Shown here piece after piece: positions 59,809-64,000 of a stretch of 64,000 nt of DNA; the first letter of the stretch is position 1, and each line of letters starts with the position of its first letter. The position numbers were made by a program, and so were the translations under genes. This stretch comes from Marinilabiliales bacterium. Lineage in GTDB: Bacteria > Bacteroidota > Bacteroidia > Bacteroidales > ML635J-15. The stretch covers positions 496,001 to 560,000 of the forward strand of contig PKTB01000024.1 in assembly GCA_002869385.1 (NCBI GenBank), written 5' to 3'. The notes beneath the pieces were generated by a model, which was not told where the DNA came from, ran no database searches, and saw nothing but the letters and a program-made list of their open reading frames with translations.

Positions 59809-62800
59809 TTATTCAGCATACTGTTCAAGTAGCTCCAGATATAGCTCGTTTTGCTTTTGAAGTTCGTCAAGAATTTGCTGATTTGAGTCAATTATTTGTT
59901 GATTACTTTCAATCAAAACCTGCTGCTCCTGAACGGCTTTTGTAAGTGGTACAACAAATGATGCATATCGAAGTGCATAAAAATCTAAATCATTTCCGGG
60001 CTTGTAAATACCGTCGAAATCGAAATTGCATTCTTTTGCGGCTTGTTCAACCTCTTGTGCAATAAATCCTGTTCTGACAATTTGGAATTGCTCCTGAGCA
60101 GCATTTTTATCCCTACATGAATCTGGTACATTCATAAAATCGTTTTGCTTTTCGAGATTATAATTATAAGTTACTGGTCTAAGTTTCATAATAAAATTTA
60201 ACCCAGGCACATTTTCCTTAACATTTTCTTTAAAACGGCCATCTGAAACTGTCGTCCAACCTACAGGACCACCAATACTGGTAGCTGGATTTGCTGTACT
60301 GTTTCCAATACGTACCTGACAGGTGTCTGAAGTGAAAGCATAGTAACCAATTGCAGTAGAGTAATTGTGAGCAGTTGAATATGTATTTGGACTTGCATAA
60401 AATCCTATATATGTACTATAGTTCGTAGATTCATTAATAACAACTGAACTTAAGGCACCAACAGCTGTATTACAATTTCCACCATTAAGATTGTCAAGTG
60501 CTGAAGTTCCAATAGCTGTATTATAATCTCCTGTCAGCATAAATCGAAGCGATTGATATGAAATACCAATGTTGTATTTACCTGATACATTTGAACTCAT
60601 TGAATTTGATCCAAATGCGACATTATAATCGCCTGAAGAATTTGATAGTAATGATCTATTTCCTAAAGCCGTATTATATTCTCCATCAGTGATGTATCTG
60701 TCAGCCTGATAACCAGCAATTGTATTACCACGCGCAATTGTTGCATATTGCATAGTTTCAACACCAATAGCTGTATTTTGTTTTCCGTAATTAGAGTTAG
60801 TCGGATTTAAAGTGTACATGGAATTTGTCCCTATAGCAATATTATCTGTTCGCCATTCTGTTTCAGAGTTTGAATATGTCAGTGAATACAAAGCTTCATC
60901 TCCTATTGCTATGTTTCCAGATGAGTACGTATTAGAATATAGACTATTATTTCCAAGGCAAATATTGTCGTTGCCTGCAATGTTAGAATTTTGAGCTTCG
61001 AATCCAATTGCCAAATTCTTTTTCCCAACTGTATCATTTTCAATAGCAGTATAACCTATTGCTAAGTTTGAATAATCAATCAGTTTTGGATTTGAACCGG
61101 GTACGTATGGGTCGTAGTTGTGCAATTCATGAGTAGAGTATGTATTATTATTAAATAGAGCATGGTATCCAATTGAAATGTTTTTTATGAGTATTGAATC
61201 GGCTAAAAATGGATAGTAGCTATTATATATGTAAAATGTTGAACTAATCATTGATAATTCTATAAAATTAGTATTAATTGTCATTCCAGAAACTATATTT
61301 GCATAATTACAAATAGATATTTTTTTTTCTATTCTTGTTAAACCATTAGTGTTGTCTGTATAAAGCTTTGTAGCATTAGATTTATCTATATTTTCATTTT
61401 TATAATAGTTTTCCTGATCCATTGTCTCTTCATAATTAAAACCTATAGAAGTGTTTCCATCAGCTTGAGTATAATATTGATATCCTATTAGAGTATTAAA
61501 TGATAAAGTATCATTCTCATTACAATCTTGATTAATTGTTACATTGCTAATATCTGTGTTTCCATAGACTTTCCAATAATGATAACCAGAATAAAACCCA
61601 ACGCATACATTTGCACTATCTTCAAGAAAATTCATTGCAGATTTATAACCATAGGCAGTATTATACTTCAATTTATATGCGCCTTCGATAGAATTAAGAG
61701 AGTATGCACCAATTGCAGTATTATATGAACATAAATTTGCTTGCAATCCATAAATAAATGGGATTGGTTCTCCAGAGAAAGCTAAATAACCAAAAGCTGT
61801 ATTAAACCTTGCAGTATCATTTGTTATAAAACTTTGCGAGAGATGATTGTTTAAACTATTGTAACCACAAGCAGTGTTATATAAGTTTTCGTCAATGCAT
61901 CCGGAATGGCTTCCAGTAAAAGTTCCATATTCATTATATGCAAGGTGTTTATTACGTTGAGATCCTATACTTACTCCATACTGACCATTATGAAATGTAT
62001 TTATACTACCTAAATCTGTATTACCTTCAGAAAATGATGTGGGACTTATAATATCCACATAACTTGTATCATAATGAGCACCAACATGACAATTATTCCA
62101 ACCATCATAATTATTTACAAGAGTATAGCTACCAAGTGATGTGTTTTTACTGGCATTCTGATTCCAATATTGAGAGTATTGCCCTAATGACGTATTAAAG
62201 CATGCTTGGTCAGGATTAGTTCCATCAATATAGTATAAACAGGAATCTCCAATAGCAATGTTAGATGAAAGAATAGAGTTTGTTATAAGTGGATTAAAAT
62301 TAACAAAATCTTTTCCGCAAAAGCTTTGATTAAATAAAGCTCTGTTTCCAATTGCAAGTACTGTTCCAGCGAGAGGATCAATATCTCCTATAACTTCATT
62401 TCCAATGCCAATAGACATAGGTGCCAAATAACTATTAGCCTCTCCCGCAGCTTTATATCCAATAGTTATAGTATTTTCATACTCTGAATTAGACAAACTG
62501 TAGTTTCCTATGGTTATGACATTATAAGGAGAGAATATATTATTGTTAAGCGTATAATGTCCAATTGCAATATGATCTTGAGCACCTTCTGAACTATAAC
62601 TTTAAAAATGACCTAACCCAATGCTATTATTATCTGAGTAAGTATAATTCCCCATCTAAACAGCATATTCAGAATTATAAATATTATTTTCTTTTCCGAT
62701 AAAAATATTTTTATTGTCAGATAAGTCATCGTTCTCACCAGCATTTTCTCCAATAAATATAGAATTGCCGGTTTCATGTGGTGTCCATCTTCCAGTTGTA

Positions 62801-63234
62801 TCTATTGTGTATCGTAAAGTATCGAATACAGAAAAAGAGAAATTCTTATTGTCATCAGTACCAAGAAAATCTGATCCATTCTGACTATTTTTATTCCCAC
62901 TTAACTTCCAGTCAATACTGTCGAAAGCAAAAAGATAATCCCATTCACTGCCATCCCATCTGTAAAATGCCTCAAGTAAACCGTTTGATGTTTAGATATT
63001 ATAGATTAAAACACCCTCAGTTGCGCTATTTACAGGCGTTGATAATAAAGTGTCAGTCAGGCTATGTCTTGGGATTATAACTCCATGGCATGAATCTACA
63101 ATATCTAGAATAGCACTTGAGTCTGCGTGATAAACAGTATCACATATAGCAACATTCTGTCCATTTACTTTGCTAGATAAAGATAGCAAAATCGAACATA
63201 TTATTATGTAAAATAGCTTTTTAAATTTTTTTAT
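59809..63234 (-). pseudogene. Large secreted S74 (endosialidase-chaperone) repeat protein, three in-frame stops
   Basis: One frame runs from 63234 to 59809. It begins KKFKKLFYIIICSILLSLSS, a signal peptide, but no ATG: the codon where Met belongs (63232-63234) is ATA, and it overlaps the stop of the upstream paralogue. Stops occur at 62992-62994 (TAA), 62656-62658 (TAG) and 62602-62604 (TAA). The rest carries dozens of head-repeat motifs like NTAIGYYAL and GDYNVAFGSNSM, as in trimeric adhesins and phage tail spikes. The C-terminus is an intramolecular chaperone of the S74 type (SDGRFKENV with its catalytic Ser and Lys) plus a coiled coil (QEQQVLIESNQQIIDSNQQI). The S74 domain normally trimerises and self-cleaves. 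Expression of an intact product is doubtful. Confidence 0.75.
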
Positions 63235-64000
63235 CTTTTATCTAATTCACTTATTTTTTCTAGAATAAGTTCATTTTGCTTTTGCAATTCAATTATCTGT
63301 TGTTCTTGTTTTTTAATTGTTATAGTTTGCGATTCGATTATTTCTTGCTGTTCTTGTGTCGCTTTTACTAATGGGACTACAAATTCCGCATATCTGATTC
63401 CGTAATAATCTCCATCATTTTTTGGTACATCAACTCCACTAAAAATATAATCACATTCTTTTGCTGACTGTTCAACTTCCTGAGCAATAAATCCGGTTCT
63501 TGTGATTGAGTAATTAGTTAAATCTGATGACTTATATCTACATGAGTCAGGAATATTTAAGAAATTATTTAATGCATTATTGTTAAAATTATATGTTACA
63601 GGTTTAAGTTTTGTTATAAAATTAATCCCCGGAACGTTTTCCTGAATATTATCTTTAAATCTTCCATCCGAAATTGTTGACCATCCAACCGGACCCCCTA
63701 TGCTTAAAGCCTGAGTTGATAAAGAATTTCCTATTCTAACTTGGTTTGAAGCATTTATATAGGAATTTTGTCCAATAGCAATAGAATAATTAAATGGTGT
63801 TGCGTTAGTATTAGCAGTTGCATTATATCCAATAAAAGTAGAATAGCTAGTAGCCCCATTAATTGAATATCCTGCTCCACCACCTACTGCAGTATTATAA
63901 TTGCCAGTACTAACACCATAAAGAGTCCAACCACCTACACCTGTATTGTAATTCCCTGAAGTAGATGAATAGACGGCACCCCATCCAATACCAACATTAT
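63231..64000 (-). CDS. S74 (endosialidase-chaperone) repeat protein, partial
   Basis: The 256-residue C-terminal part of a second such protein runs in from the right edge. It has head repeats (SGNYNTGVGGWTLYG, STGNYNTAVGGGAGYS, FIGYNATANT), then GGPVGWSTISDGRFKDNI (the self-cleavage Ser/Lys site) and RTGFIAQEVEQSAKECDYIF. It ends with a coiled coil, QEQQEIIESQTITIKKQEQQ. No internal stop was found here. It is closely related to the downstream gene at 59809-63234, a tandem duplication, and its stop codon overlaps the latter's expected start. Confidence 0.85.
   Translation of the reverse strand, partial: NVGIGWGAVYSSTSGNYNTGVGGWTLYGVSTGNYNTAVGGGAGYSINGATSYSTFIGYNATANTNATPFNYSIAIGQNSYINASNQVRIGNSLSTQALSIGGPVGWSTISDGRFKDNIQENVPGINFITKLKPVTYNFNNNALNNFLNIPDSCRYKSSDLTNYSITRTGFIAQEVEQSAKECDYIFSGVDVPKNDGDYYGIRYAEFVVPLVKATQEQQEIIESQTITIKKQEQQIIELQKQNELILEKISELDKR

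Overview
The window looks like a chromosome segment from a low-GC Bacteroidota (Bacteroidia-like), probably facultatively or aerotolerantly anaerobic. Supporting signs are an adjacent SusC/SusD pair, two secreted proteins with type IX secretion C-terminal tails, many short-leader lipoproteins, a two-subunit 2-oxoacid:ferredoxin oxidoreductase, a flavo-diiron protein, KatG, and RAYT transposases with private palindromes. No rRNA, tRNA or CRISPR array was seen.

Layout. 1-4.1 kb is an accessory region: an AbiJ-type abortive-infection gene (cut by the window edge), a DGQHR-domain gene and an m4C/m6A DNA methyltransferase. The last two lie between two fold-back sequences with complementary GCCTAAC/GTTAGGC cores, as in an integron gene cassette. 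4.2-9.3 kb holds korAB and tex. 9.6-14.4 kb holds an Hpt-like protein without the phospho-acceptor histidine, then nrnA, three FKBP-type lipoproteins and nadD. 14.5-22.7 kb holds a 5'-nucleotidase, a lipoprotein phosphoesterase, an mtnA-aldolase pair, a PBP4-type peptidase and a CPBP membrane protease. 22.8-28.6 kb holds a large hybrid histidine kinase with its Hpt partner and three tandem paralogues of unknown function. 28.7-37.5 kb holds a DUF4197 lipoprotein, an unknown secreted protein, a Na/Pi cotransporter, a propeller protein, trmO and the histidine-degradation gene ftcD. 37.5-53 kb holds two RAYT loci, a flavo-diiron protein, a universal stress protein, a DUF4139 protein, SusCD, an FAD oxidoreductase operon, an APC permease and an 'asparagine synthetase B'-like protein. 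53-64 kb holds katG, an FG-GAP type IX cargo, a PNPOx-like protein, typA and two tandem S74 (endosialidase-chaperone) surface proteins.

The most striking feature is genome-wide in style rather than a single locus. At least nine otherwise colinear genes are each interrupted by in-frame stop codons (TAA, TAG and TGA all occur), with the reading frame kept on both sides and no frameshift found. The expected residues are mostly Glu, Gly or Ser, so every stop could come from one G:C to T:A change (GAA to TAA, GAG to TAG, GGA to TGA, TCA to TAA). This may be real decay of dispensable genes or an oxidative or sequencing artefact; raw reads would decide. Interrupted genes are entered as pseudogene type over their whole span, with the stop position given.
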